This document shows, in pieces, positions 22,901 to 36,400 of a stretch of DNA of 64,000 nucleotides. The stretch comes from Diplosphaera chodatii (Eukaryota; Chlorophyta; Trebouxiophyceae; Prasiolales; Stichococcaceae). The notes under the pieces were generated by a model. That model was not told where the DNA came from and ran no database searches. It worked only from the letters and a program-made list of their open reading frames with translations. Where the stretch lies: assembly GCA_032358165.1 (NCBI GenBank), contig JAALGY010000016.1, forward strand, positions 186,001 to 250,000. The letters run 5' to 3'. Numbering within the stretch: the first letter of the stretch is position 1; each line of letters starts with the position of its first letter. The translations under genes and the position numbers were made by a program.

Positions 22901-25900
22901 CGGGGCGCGCCTTGTCACCCGGTAGGCCGTAACCCTTAGTCAAGGGCCTTTGTGTGAGGCAGGGCCCTCGTCGCAGTGGCCCCAACATGTCGAGATTGGG
23001 ACCACTCCTCCGTACGACAGGCCAGTCGTACGTTCACTGGCAACCGCTGGGTTGCTAGGGTGTCGGTGACTCATGTCTGTGATGTCAGGCCCTGGCCCTG
23101 GTCAATCGACCACGCGGCACTCAATAGGCGTCAACAGTACCTCAAGCTGCATGCTGATATGACATCCGCCTGCTGAGCACCTGCTGCTGCGTGCACTGCA
23201 GCGGTGCGCAAGCAGCCGTCCCCGCCGCCGCTGGCATGGCCGCGCCACTGCCGGGGCCGCCGCACCGTGCAGCGCCTCCCCAAGCAGGACGCGCCCTCGT
23301 CCAGCAGCCCCACCGCGGACCTGTCAGCCGAGGACGAGGAGGCTGCGCTCGCCCTAGGTGTGCCGCTGTCACACCTGTCGGGTGCAAGGCCAGTGACTGG
23401 TGGTTAACCTGGAGCTCACTCACACAACGGCGTGATGTCCTGAGTGTCACTTGAACACGCCCCCTGACAGCAGCGGTCCGCATGTGCAGAGGGCATGGGC
23501 CTGGCGGCCGTGCTGCCGGCAGACAGCCCGCAGCAGCGGCCCGCCAGCCGGTGGCGCATCCCCCGCACGCGGGGCGCCGGGCGTGGCGCCTCAGGGGGGC
23601 CGGGCGGCCGGGCCGCTGCGGGGGGGCCCCGCGCCCGCGTGGAGGGCCCCTGCACCAACCCCGACTGCCGCTCGGCGGTGTCGCCCTGCTGGCGCAAGGG
23701 CCCGCCCGCCATGCCGGTGCTGTGCAATGCGTGCGGCACACGCTGGGCGCGCTCCGCCAACAGGTGCCCTGCTTGTCCACATGCCAACGAGCAGACGCCT
23801 TGTCGGTGGACTGTCGCCACCAACTTTGGCATGCATGGCTGTGCCATGTGCTAGCAGCAGCCCCTCCTCGACTGCATGGGCGACACATCAGGCCTTGGTC
23901 TCGTGTCACACATGGTGCTGACATGTACAGCCGTCTTCCTTGCCGCTGCAGCGACAAGGTGCCGGCGCCGTCTCAGAGCGGCGGCGGAGGCGATGAGGAC
24001 CGCAGCGTGCTGGAACTGGTGCCCAGGCCGTCCCGTTCCACCACCCCGAAGCCCGGCCTCGCCGGCGCGGCCGTGCGCCTGGCCAGCCGCTCCCGCTCGG
24101 CCAGCCCCGCGCTGTCGGCCCTGGCGCCGGGGGCCAGCCCTGTGGCGGCCTTGGCCGCGAGAGTCGCGTCTCCGTCGCCGCTCAAGCCCGCGCCGTCGCC
24201 GCTGCAGCCCCGGCAGCTGGATGAGGGGGACGGTGGCAGGGCGGCGGCACGTTTGCTGATGAACAGCGGCAGCACCAGGGCACCGTATGAGCAGCAGCGG
24301 CCCACAGCTGCTGAGAGACCCGCAAGTGCGAGTCCAGCACCTAGCAGTGGCAAAGCCTCCAGCCAGCCTTTGCTGACCACAGCCAGCACAGAGGAGGCAG
24401 TCATGTCCGCCGCGGCCGCGATGCTGCGGGAGTCCAGCGCCACAGCCGACGGCCGTGGCAGCCTTGAGGCGCGGCTGGCAGCAGAACGTATGGCCGCCCT
24501 GGAGCCGCAGGCCCGCTCCCGCATCATCGCCGCCGGCGTGCGCGCCAGCATCTCGGTGAGGCCCTTGCGTGTCAGCCTCCTGTGCAACAGTGACTGCTGT
24601 ACGGCTGTGATGGCGTCAACAGCCAGAGTGTGCTGGAAGCCATGTTCCACTCCTTGCTGTATGGTGATGTCACGCTCTGAATCCGTCCTGGTGCTCGCAG
24701 GCGCCGATGGCGCCGCCGCCCGCGGCCGCTGCTAGCTTTGCGGCGGCGTTCATGCACCGTGGCGCGCGGGAGGAGCTGCGGGGCGGGGCCCCGGTCCCCC
24801 CGCAGTTCGCCGACGGCTGGCCCACGCTCGACGGCCGCACCCTGTCCGCCTCCTTCCTCGACTCCTCCACCCGGCAGAAGGCCAAGCAGGTTGGTCACGC
24901 TCTGCACGCCGCATGGTTCGCGAGTGTGCATCGGGCCAATGCTGTATGGTGCCCTGCGATGTGTGCCTGTCCTGTTCCGTCCATGCCCATCGACACTCGG
25001 GCTCAGCATCCTGCGACGAGCATGTTTGTGTTGGGCGAAGCTGCTTTCTGACAATACAGGACCAGAAACCCAGGGCGCTGCTGCCCCGCCACACGTCTGC
25101 ACCTGCCGCAGCACATACCGCAGCGGCAGCTGCTGCTGCCATCGACTCGATGCGAGCTGCAGCTCTGTCGGAGCCGCCACCAGCGGACGCCGCCTCCAGG
25201 GCAGCCGCCGCAGCCGGGCTGTCAGGCGGAGCAGATGTGGACCGGCCGCCGACGCCTGCGCAGGCGTCCATGTCGGCTTCCCCGCGTATCGTCACGCCTG
25301 ACACAGCGGCGGCGCCTGATGCTGCCTCCACAGGTGAGTGCATGCACCAGAGCCGTTCTTCTGCTCTGCAGCACGCTTGCCCACACACATCAAGGCCACC
25401 GCTGATCGAGCTCCTTCACCCATGCAACAAGTGCATGGTCCATCTCGATCCGCTGATTGCCAATTGCCGGCGTGCAGATGCTGATGGTGAGGCGCCTGGA
25501 GACGCGAACGCAGAGGTGCTGCCGCTGCCGCTGCCGACTGTGACTGCCCCCGCGCCAGCAGAGCTGCTGCAGCTGATGGGCCGCTCCAAGCCGCAAGGCG
25601 CACCGTCGCCCATACCGCTGACAGACCCCGAAGCGCTGTGGGCGGCAGCTGCTGCGTATGTGGCTGAGGCGCGCTCTGAAGGGTGAGGCTGCTGGGCTCT
25701 TGATGCTTGCAGCACTACGGTGCAGCTGCATGGTATGAGTATACTGTGCGACCACCCCTCCTGTAAGGTCTGATTCAGTTGTGATGTCCTCTACACTGCA
25801 TGTTGAGGGGCCACACGCTCAGCTTCATGTACTCCAAACCCTGCAGGCGCCTGCCACCAGAGCCGCCGGCCCCGCCGCGCACGCCGCCGCTGTTTGCTGG

Positions 25901-26762
25901 ACTGCAGCCGCTGGAGCCGCTGGGCCTGCCGGGGGGGCTGGGCTCAGGGTTCAGGGGGCAGCCGCCCCGCAAGCGCAAGCCGACCGCAGCGCCGCCCCCG
26001 GCCAAGCCACGCATGCCGCCGCAGGCGGCTGGGCCGCAATCCGGCGACTCCCTGGCGGCTGCCGGTCTGACGCCGCTGCCGGCCCTCGGTCGGCCCCCCG
26101 CACGGGACCCGCGCCCCCAGCAGCACGCCCCGGCGCCGCCGCAGCTGCGCGGGCAGCAGGCCCGGCCCGCGCAGCCGGCAGCAGGCCCGCCGAGCATGGG
26201 CCCGCTGGGGGTGTTCCTGCAGCAGGCAGCAGCGAAGTTGGGCGGCCCTGAGCGGCAGCTCGGTCAACAGCACAGGCGCGGGCTCCAGCAGCAGGGCGGG
26301 CAGCTGCGGGCCTCCCCCGCCTCCAGCGCCGCCACGGTGACGGCCTCGGAGCGGGACGCCGGCGAGGAGGGTGACTGGAGCGGCGCCGAGGCCGCGCAGT
26401 CCCCGCCCGCAGCCGAGGTGCAGCGGCGCAAGAAGCGCAGGAAGCTGTTCACGCACGGACGGCGGGCGCCTGCGCCCCCTCGCTATGCTGTCGGCGGCGC
26501 CGGAGCCACTGGTGTGGCGGCGGCAGAGGAAGAGGCGTATGTGCCACTGGACATGTGAGCACTGGGCTGCCGTGATTGGGGGATGCCATCATCGAGCATC
26601 CATGCTGTGAGCCAGGAGCCCCAACTCCAACAGCATATCGGCACCTGACCCGGTACTGATACGCTGTTCATGGTGGCTTGCAGGGGTGGCGAGGTGAAGT
26701 ATGGTTCGATCAGCAGGCTGTACCAGCAGCTGCCAACTGTGACTGCGGGAGCAGATGCCTGA
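19959..26762 (+). CDS. Very large low-complexity protein with one GATA-type zinc finger
   Basis: Probable nuclear regulator of about 1,490 residues in some 15 exons: 19959-20111, 20279-20693, 20894-21013, 21212-21356, about 21512-21623, 21799-22200, 22294-22921, about 23202-23360, about 23472-23763, 23952-24555, 24701-24889, 25060-25333, 25478-25682, 25847-26554 and 26684-26762. The N-terminal third ([49 protein letters not shown]) is helical, but I do not recognise it. Poly-Gln runs lie near 20430-20455, 22000 and 22350-22410. The zinc finger is at about 23650-23762: [33 protein letters not shown]. It resembles the plant GATA26/27 finger but has C-x4-C-x18-C-x2-C. The C-terminal half is Ala/Pro/Ser-rich, with a basic patch ([13 protein letters not shown]) that could be a nuclear localisation signal. 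The junction at 22921/23202 is the weakest, so this could be two genes. Confidence 0.6.
20430..20455 (+). repeat. CAG trinucleotide run coding poly-Gln
   Basis: Nearly uninterrupted CAG units within exon 2 of the GATA-finger gene, read as Gln. It is a simple-sequence repeat likely to vary in length between strains. Confidence 0.8.
22348..22410 (+). repeat. CAG/CAA-rich repeat coding Gln/His tract
   Basis: About 20 consecutive codons, mostly CAG with some CAA and CAC, in exon 7 of the GATA-finger gene. They encode a Gln-rich tract with interspersed His, as in many activation domains. Confidence 0.8.
23011..23032. repeat. Perfect short inverted repeat
   Basis: CGTACGAC and its exact reverse complement GTCGTACG flank a 6-nt loop, inside the long intron (22922-23201) of the GATA-finger gene. 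It could fold as a hairpin or be a palindromic binding site; no function is implied by family knowledge. Confidence 0.7.
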
Positions 26763-27488
26763 TGCAGCCTGCAAGCAATGGAGGCAATGCACTCCTGCTG
26801 TCGCGACTGCCACTGCGGTGGCATGTTGGGGGCACTATTTGGCGCTCTGGTTCTCTGGGTGACTCAATGGGCGAGCCTCTATGCTGATTTCAATAGCGTT
26901 TGGCGCAGCCCCACCCCCTGGGATTCCTCTGATTGATAGCACGATCCTGCATGGCCTTGTCATGCTTGACATCTTCCTCGTGGCCGATTCAGTTGTTAGC
27001 CGTCTTTCGGGTGTCTGTTTTGCATGCTTGCCAGCTTTCCTCAGCTTGCCACTTGCTGCGGTGCGTGTATAATTTGCGACGTGTGTGCTGCTAGACACAC
27101 TGGCCACCATGGCCTGACACGCGAGATACATATTTGATCTCTCCGAGTTCCGTGCACAGTTGTTAGGGCGACCCTGTAATCGAATCGGTGATGGCAGCAG
27201 TGACATGACCAAGGAATGCGTCCAATTGAGTCTATTGTGCAATGTCAAGCCCTGCAGGGCGGCCCGCGGGACAACCAATGCGTCTGGTCATTTGCAGACT
27301 TCAGCCATTCCGCAAGACTTCCCTTCGTGCGTGCCCAGGCAGTTCAAAACCCCGCGTTCGATGACATAGTGCCGCACAGCGACGCTTCTCCAGACATCTG
27401 CTGCTTGACACTGATTGTAGGAAGTGGAAGCCTGTTACCGGTGTGCCGGGCAACTGCCTGCAGCTAGTGGAAGCATTACGCAGACAGG
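26763..27488. other. Intergenic: GATA-finger gene 3' region and RPN11 promoter
   Basis: About 0.7 kb between two rightward genes. Frames are short, and one plus-strand frame near 26881-27072 is hydrophobic but unsupported. It should contain the poly(A) site of the upstream gene and the RPN11 promoter. Confidence 0.6.
27175..27179 (+). terminator. Candidate poly(A) signal TGTAA
   Basis: TGTAA about 410 nt past the stop of the GATA-finger gene, consistent with the chlorophyte polyadenylation signal. Motif and position are the only evidence. Confidence 0.4.
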
Positions 27489-29453
<1,965 letters not shown>

Positions 29454-30169
29454 CGCACAAGCTCAGCGCTTGCGCCAGCGCAAACGCACCGTACCATGTT
29501 ACGTTTCTGATATCTTGTTAGTCTGGATGACGATCTGCAGCCGCTGCGTGCGTTGAATAGGAACGGCAGCATGATCAAGTCGAGGCAGTTAGCGTGGATT
29601 GGGCTGTGACCAGATACATCCGGAGTCTGTATCTCTGCGAAAGGCCATGACAGTGGGTGAAGAGGGTGTCATGTCACGGTAACGATGGTGCAAGGCACTA
29701 GGAGACGCTGCCCTTTCGTGAGCACACTCCCACATTGACTTTGCACCCCTTTCGGGGTCCCTCACTTCGCTTCACTTGACTTTGCACGCTCACAGCTGCA
29801 TGTCAAAGTAGTCTCATCTCGTCATTGAACTCGCAGTCTGCTGCGTGCGTGCAAACAAGGCTACGTATCTGCAACTACGTGCTGAAGCTCCGTGGATCCT
29901 CAGGGACACAGTGCGACTGGCTTGAGTGCAGCACACCCTCTGCTTGCGTCGTATAGACATTGTAGCTGTCTTCGATCGATCTGGCGCCCAGTAGCCTCAT
30001 TGCCCTTGTGCACAGCGAGGCGTCACAGGCACAGTCTGTGGCGCTGCGGACGCCTGAAGCTAGACACTCGAAGAACGTCCATGCCCACAGCTTGTTGCAT
30101 GAATTGATGCGTTGAAGAATCCGCAGGCTGCCAGCACCAAGCTGACTGGTTGCCGGCAGCAGGAGGACC
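29454..30169. other. Intergenic between RPN11 and VPS28
   Basis: About 0.7 kb without a supported gene. It holds the RPN11 3' region, a short repeat-rich patch at 29735-29787, and the VPS28 promoter. The minus-strand frame of 213 codons across 30516-29875 mostly overlaps VPS28 exons and is a shadow. Confidence 0.6.
29735..29787. repeat. Direct repeat TTGACTTTGCAC flanking a small GC palindrome
   Basis: The 12-mer TTGACTTTGCAC occurs at 29735-29746 and 29776-29787. Between them are the palindrome CCCCTTTCGGGG and CACTTCGCTTCACTT. The style resembles short dispersed repeats of algal organelle genomes more than the surrounding nuclear spacer. Origin is not established. Confidence 0.5.
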
Positions 30170-31042
30170 ATGACCTCCATCGATGAGCGCACAGGCCGCG
30201 TCAAGTTGTTCAACAGCAAGCAAGAACGGGAGGTCGTCGAGCAATATGCAGGTGAATCTGTCCGTTGCACGTGCTGCAGCAGTACCTCCGTCTGGGTGCC
30301 TCTCGCTGATGGCCTGGAGTGCATGCCGCAGATCTGTTTGCGATTCTGAAGACCACAGAGAAGCTGGAGCGCGCCTGGACACGGGACTTGATCAGTGCAA
30401 AGGAGTACGAGCCTCTGTGTGCCAAGCTCATAGCGCAATTCAAGACGCTGTGGAGCACCCTGCGCAGCTCTGTGCGCCACACCCCTCATGCTGTCTGACC
30501 CTTCCATAATCGACATGCATCGCCCGGGGCATTCATCAGCCTGTTGCAGGGTTTTACCGGTTTAACCGATAACCATCAGGCCGAATGCGCTGCACTGACT
30601 TGACACGCCTCGTGCGTGTTGTCAGGTTCCAGATGTTGGGGACTTCATGCGGCAGCACAGCATGCAATGCCCCATGGCACTCCAGCGGCTGGTCGTGGTG
30701 GGGCTGCCGGCAACGGTTGAGCACGGCGGTGGCCGCAGCGCGCCATCCAATTCTGCTGCCGTCGTGGCAGAGATCACTGCGGCTTTCATCACCTGCCTCG
30801 ACAGCGTTCGCCTCAACATGCTGGCCGTGGACCAGGTGTTGCCCAGCCTCAGCGACTGCATCAGCGCCATGAACAAGATGGCGGACCTGCCAGCCGACTT
30901 CACAGCCAAGCGGCGCCTGCTGGACTGGATCAGCAAGCTCAACAAGCAGTCAGCGGCGTATGAGTTGGATGCGGGAGAGGCTCGGCAGTTGGAACACGAC
31001 CTGACATCATCGTACACAGAATGGCAACAGACGCTCAAGTGA
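30170..31042 (+). CDS. VPS28: ESCRT-I subunit VPS28
   Basis: Component of the ESCRT-I complex (with VPS23/TSG101 and VPS37), sorting ubiquitinated cargo into multivesicular endosomes; its C-terminal helical bundle contacts ESCRT-II. Three exons join in frame: 30170-30251, 30332-30471 and 30626-31042, about 212 residues, normal for the family. Exon 1 opens with MTSIDERTGRVKLFNSKQER and ends at EQYA. Exon 2 reads DLFAILKTTEKLERAWTRDL then ISAKEYEPLCAKLIAQFKTL. Exon 3 begins VPDVGDFMRQHSMQCPMALQ and ends with the four-helix C-terminal domain (VDQVLPSLSDCISAMNKM, LLDWISKLNKQSAAYEL, YTEWQQTLK). Both introns are short. The stop lies only 174 nt from the stop of the convergent methyltransferase gene. 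Confidence 0.96.
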
Positions 31043-31216
31043 TTGCCCTCATTGTTGCAGTGCCATCTGGCGCGAATTTGGCACTGCTGGACGGTTAGGA
31101 TGTACAATACTAGAATCGAAGTGAGATCGTTCTCGGCTGTGGTTTGAGGTCCGGTTGCTGGTGTTGCTGGGAACAGCCTACTTGTCCAAATGTCTGCGAG
31201 AATCGCTCAAGACATC

Positions 31217-32628
31217 TCATGATCGTTTCACAGCTACCAGGCAGCCCATCAACCCAAAAGCCAGCTCATAATGCTGTGCTTGCTCAAAGCCAGCTTCCAG
31301 AGCCAGCTGCTCCTGTTGCGGGCCTGCAACGACAGAATGACGGTCAGGATAGATCCCACAAACAGGTGGTCAGCCTGATGCACTCGGTCATCAATGCCCA
31401 CACTGCACCTGTTGCAAACTGCTTGATCGATGGTCGCAGGTAGGCATACTCGTCCTGCATGCCGTAGAGAGATGCTGCTGGCACCACCACATTCTGCAGC
31501 GCCCAACCCTGCAGAACCAAAGCAATGTTGCGGGCTACAATTACTTGAAGCTGCAGAACTCAGCAGTGCACACCATGCCCCGAAGCCCGAGCTGCACATG
31601 GTCGTTGGCTGCAGGCACCATTCAGACCTGCATAGTTGCAACACCTGAAAGCTGTCTGTAGCAGGCTCATCGCTGTTGTTGAAGTCCAGTATAGCTGCCT
31701 TGGCGCCCGGCCGAAGCACCCGCTGCAACTCCTGCAGCGCCTGCGGGACGTCTGCCACATTCCTGCGGTGGTCAACCCCAGAGGCGATGTCGTCAGGGAC
31801 TTCAGCATCAGTGGGTATGTTGTGACGATGGGCACGTCTGCATTTGCTGACACCTGTCCTAGCAAGCTAATTTTGCTGGAACATGCGCACCTAAGCCCAA
31901 AGCCCATGGTCGCGGCGTCAAACGAGGCGTCATCACAAGGCAGCTGCAGCGCATCGCCCTGCACCCAGTCGATGGGCGCGCGGTCCCAGTACGCTGGCAG
32001 CTCGCCGTCTCTCCGTGCCGCATCATCCAGCATCTCCTGCGCAAAGTCCAGGCCCACCACCTGCACACATGAACTTGGGAACTCAGATGGACCCCACCAA
32101 CACCATGGGCATCGACACTCAGACCTTGCGTCGATCCTCCGCATCAGCACGATGCATTCACTAATACGACCAAAGGGCAGCAACGTATGGTCATGATGCC
32201 GTGGAGCGGCAGTGAAACGACAAAACCTTGCCGTCGATGCCGACCGCTTCAGCAAGCCGCAGCGCCAGGTCGCCGCTGCCACAGCACACATCCAGCGCTG
32301 TCTGCCCCTGTGCTGCGCCGCTCCATTTGACCGCCGCACGCTTCCACACGCGGTGCAGCCCCAGGCTCAAGACATCATTGAGCTGCAGGTGTCACACGGC
32401 TCTGGTGAGCAATACAGGCTCACACACTGGGAGCACACCCCCCGCAGCATGTATGTCCTTACGTGTTATGCACGAACGCACCTGGTCGTAAGCAGGAGCG
32501 ATGCGGTTGAAGAGCTGCTGCCTCGTTGCCGACTCCCTGCCACCACGATCAAATGCGCCTGCCGGGGGCTGAGCTGCTGCTGTGCATTGACGGCGCTGAC
32601 TCTGCCTGCTGTGCGTCCCTATGGTCAT
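31217..32628 (-). CDS. MENG: MenG/UbiE-type methyltransferase, probable plastid phylloquinone methyltransferase
   Basis: S-adenosylmethionine-dependent C-methyltransferase of the UbiE/COQ5 family. The closest pattern I recognise is plant MENG, which makes phylloquinone from demethylphylloquinone in the plastid. From the 5' side: ATRQQLFNRIAPAYDQ (exon 1, start 32628); LNDVLSLGLHRVWKRAAVKW and motif I LDVCCGSGDLALRL (about 32393-32227); VVGLDFAQEMLDDAARRD and VQGDALQLPCDDASFDAATM (about 32062-31900); VADVPQALQELQRVLRPGAK with ILDFNNSDE (about 31758-31650). Exons with WALQNVVVPAASLYGMQDEY and a C-terminal EQLALEAGF and HYELAFGLMGCLVAVKRS follow. The first ~37 residues are Arg/Ser/Gln/Ala-rich, compatible with a chloroplast transit peptide. 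The LNDVLSLG-x-HR-x-WKR box and the conserved C-terminus favour MENG over mitochondrial COQ5, but the choice is an inference. Confidence 0.88.
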
Positions 32629-33465
32629 TGGACGGCAGTGGTAAGGATCAAGCAGTCATGATACATGTAGAGACACAAACGTCAACACGCACTGCTGCCA
32701 TTGTAAGTGACGTGCCGGAAGGTCGCTGCTGCGATGGGCGTCGCCACACGCTGCTAAAGGCAAGTCTTCTTAAGTTGTTGATGACTGGTTGGCTGGCGTG
32801 TCTGTACTCATGAAGCAGGCCTGTCAAGCTGGAAGCACCGTGCATGGCTCGGTCAGCTGCGTGCGGCCCCTAGCAACTGCTCAGCGCTGCGGCATGGCCA
32901 TGATGCGCACTGGACTATCACTTGGCTGCTGAGTACTCTGCCGTTATCACATCATATACAGGTTTGAGGATTGCAGCTGCTGCCCTGCGCAAGAGTGCTG
33001 CAAGCCGTCTCTGTGTAAAAGTTTTGGCACGACGATGCAGGTTTGCAGCAGCTGGACTGCTGCAGGGAGGACTGCTGAGTTCGCTTCCTCAGCAACATGT
33101 CATGCTACTGCAGTGCTGCGGTTCTGGCCAATCTTAGCTTCCGCCACAACCCGTTGCAGCAACACATATACGTGTATACTCAGCACAGCGACCTGCAGTC
33201 CTGCTGGTGCGTGGCTGCCCACAGACTGCATTTGGAAGGAATCTGTGCAGCAGTTTGGTGAGCTTTTCTGCCTTCTGCGAGGTCAGCATCATCTGTCTCA
33301 CCCGCGGAGAACGCAGCTAAGTCATGCAGCGGTCAAGCAACTGGATTTAGATGCAGCAGGCTCAGACAGACCGGTTGGACTTGCCACCTGATGTACGCGC
33401 AAGCCTCCTAAAACCGTCCGGCACTGGGCCGTTTGCATTGTAGCAGCATAGCTGCCTAAGCCAAC
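32629..33465. promoter_or_regulatory. Divergent promoter region, MENG / AP-4 epsilon
   Basis: About 840 nt between start codons of two divergently transcribed genes. Frames here are short. No known element stands out. Confidence 0.5.
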
Positions 33466-36400
33466 ATGGCGAAGAAGCTGCAAGCATGGTCCCGCGAGTT
33501 CGACAACCTCATCCGCGCCATTGGCGAGTGCAAGTCAAAGGCGGAGGAGGATGCCATCATCATGCGGGAGATGGATGTGCTGAAGCCGCGGCTAAAGGAC
33601 CCGCGCGTAGACTCCCGCCAGATGAAGGAGCTGATGGTGCGGCTCATCTATGTGGAGATGCTGGGTCACGATGCCAGCTGGGGGCATGTCAACGCGCTGC
33701 GGGCATGTTCCGAGAAGCCCATGCTCACCAAGAAGGTATGAGCCTCCTGAATTCCGTTCATGGACTATCTGAGGATACTGCTCGGATGCTGTTCGCAGCT
33801 GTGGGACAGACAGTGCAGTCTCGATGCTGTACGCACATCCCATGTGGTGCAGGTGGCATACCTGGCGTCGACCCTCTTCCTGGACAGCAACAGTGACCTC
33901 ATCGTGCTGATTGTCAACACCATCACGCGCGACCTGGCAGACGACAACATGCTCATTGGTGAGCATGTCGCAAGCGACGAGATTTGTGCCTTGTGATGGG
34001 AAGCTGCACCTGTCCGCAGCCTCAGCGTGCTACGGCGCTGACCCACCTTGCGCCCCGTCATCGTGCAGTCAGCACGGCGCTCACGGCGGTGTGCAAGCTC
34101 ATCAATGCGGATCTGATCACAGCGGTCCTCGGCCCCGTGGTCAAGCTGCTGGAACACCCAAAGGAGCTGGTGCGCCATGCGGCCTGAGATGTGGTGTGCA
34201 TACTGTCGCACGCTGCTGATGGATGGGAGCACGCTGCAGCGGGCAGCCCAGGTCAGCAGCTGTGAACGACCTGTTGTGAGTTGCTCAGGTGCGCAAAAAG
34301 GCTGTCATGGCGCTCCACCGCTTCGAGCAGCTGGATCCGATGCATGAGGGCCCTCTGTCCGGCGCTGACGTTGATGCCCACCTGCGCCGCATGCTGTGTG
34401 ACAAGGTGGGTGCTGGCCCTTGCTCGTATGCATCATGGCCATGTCTGTGCTGCCCTGCACCATCACTGGGCAGAATGCTTCCACTGCCAGTCCCAGACCA
34501 TGCCTTGATGTTCATGCAAGCATTGCCATGGGATCTGCCGCACATTTGTACGCGCCACCTCATGGTACTCCGACTCGCTGTCCTGCAGGACCCATCAGTG
34601 ATGGCGGCGTCACTGTGCGCACTGGCGGAGTTGATTGCGCGGGATGCGCGCCCGTATAAGAACCTCATACCCTCCTTTGTCTCGATCCTCAAGCAGATCA
34701 CTGATGGCAAGCTGCCCAAGGCATTTGACTACCACAAAGTACCTGCGCCCTTCATTCAGGTGCACGCCTCACTGGTCCTGCATGCAGAACTCAATAGGAA
34801 CTATCGTCGAAGCGTGTACTGCGCCTCAGCGAGCAATGGTGTCGACACCCAACCTTTGTTCCGACCACAGACCAGCAGGATACCTTGGACTCACCAAGAT
34901 GTCATGACTGAGTGTCGTGGTGCCATTGCACCACAGATCAAGCTGCTGAAGCTGCTAGGCATGCTGGGCGCTGGCGATCAGAGCTCCGCAGAGAACATGT
35001 ACGGCGTCATAGGCGCCGCGATGCAGAAGGCTGCGCTGCACGGCACCACGATCGGCAATGCGATCGTGTATGAAGCGGCGCGCAGCATCACCGCCATCTA
35101 CCCCAACGCCAATCTGCTGCAGTCAGGTGCTTCAAAGCTGCATGTCTACGGTTCATGTGCAACGGGCAGTCCAGGGTTTTAGACGCCTGGCATATGCAGC
35201 GTGATGACCAATGCATGGAGTGCAGCTGGGACACTGATCCTCTGTACATGGCTGCAGCCGCGGAGATCATTGCCACCTTCCTGCGGGCAGCCAGCCACAA
35301 TTTGCGCTACACCGGCATTGATGTGCTGGCGCGCATGGTGCTCCCTCCAAACGTTTCTGCTGCGGTGCTGCTGACTGTTGTCCTCGGTTCAACCTATGCC
35401 TCATTCTGAGCACATGAGTCTGCCGCATGACGTGTATGCTGTTTGTGCGACCGCAGGTACGGCTGAATCCAAAGTATGCAGCGGAGCACCAACTGGCGGT
35501 GATTGACTGCCTGGAAGATCCAGATCCCACGCTCAAGAAGAAGACGCTGGAGCTGCTGTTCAAAATGGCCAAGCCCAACAACGTTGAGGTGAGGCAGTCG
35601 TCATTGACTACTTGGTACATTTAATGTATTTTGGCAGCATTGACAGCTCAGCAAATCAGAGCCGCCTGCTGCTGTTGTGCCAGTAAACTGCAGTATGGCA
35701 GGTCTGTGGCACATCGGCGTTGCAGGTCGCAGAGCACACATGACGCCAAGCTCATATGCGCCATGTCCAGGTGATTGTGGAGAAGATGGTGGAGTACCTG
35801 CGGGGCGTGACGGACGATGTGGCCAAGGCGGACGTCGTGCAGCGCATCAGCGACCTTGCCGAGCGCTACGCGCCCGACACCCAGTGGTTCATCGACACCA
35901 TGAACCAGGTGGGGCTGGCTGGGAAGACCTGTGACACATGAACTTGACGACGGACATCTGACTCTCCGATCACATGTTTGTGCACGCCATTGCCGCTGCC
36001 TGCGCAGACTGTGGCTTAACGCCGCTGCAGGTGTTTGAGCTGGGCGGCGATGTGGTGCCGGCGGCGATGGCGGCAAACCTGACGCGGCTCATTGCCGAGG
36101 GCAGCGGCAACGGTGACGAGGAGGCGGACAACACCATGCGCTCGGAGGTCGTGGCGTCTTACCTGGACCTGCTGCAGAAGCCAAAGCTGTCCGATGTCCT
36201 GCTGACGGTATGCTTCAGCCACATACCGATTGTGTGTTGTGACCCTCCAAGGACTTCCAAACCCCGAGCTCATGAGAGACACGACGCATCGACGTCACAT
36301 CCCGCTGGCACGGTGCTGCAGCAGGAGGTACTTATGCCTGCGCACAGGTCATCCTGTGGGTGCTGGGTGAGTACGGCAGCTTAGCGGATATTGGGCCATC

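Noticed and set aside
22191..22988. 265-codon minus-strand frame, Cys/Ala/Gly-rich
   Set aside because: It is the antisense shadow of the Gln-rich exon 7 of the GATA-finger gene; CAG codons read as CTG/GCT/TGC on the other strand, giving Leu/Ala/Cys runs.
26881..27072. Hydrophobic 63-codon plus-strand frame before RPN11
   Set aside because: Short, with no partner exons carrying a recognisable continuation. Could be a membrane microprotein, but there is nothing beyond openness to support it.
34170..34288. Stop codon soon after ELVRHAA in AP-4 epsilon, suggesting truncation
   Set aside because: The donor is GTGCGC just after KEL; splicing to the next exon gives KELVRKKAVMALHRF, the normal adaptin sequence. 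The stop is intronic.
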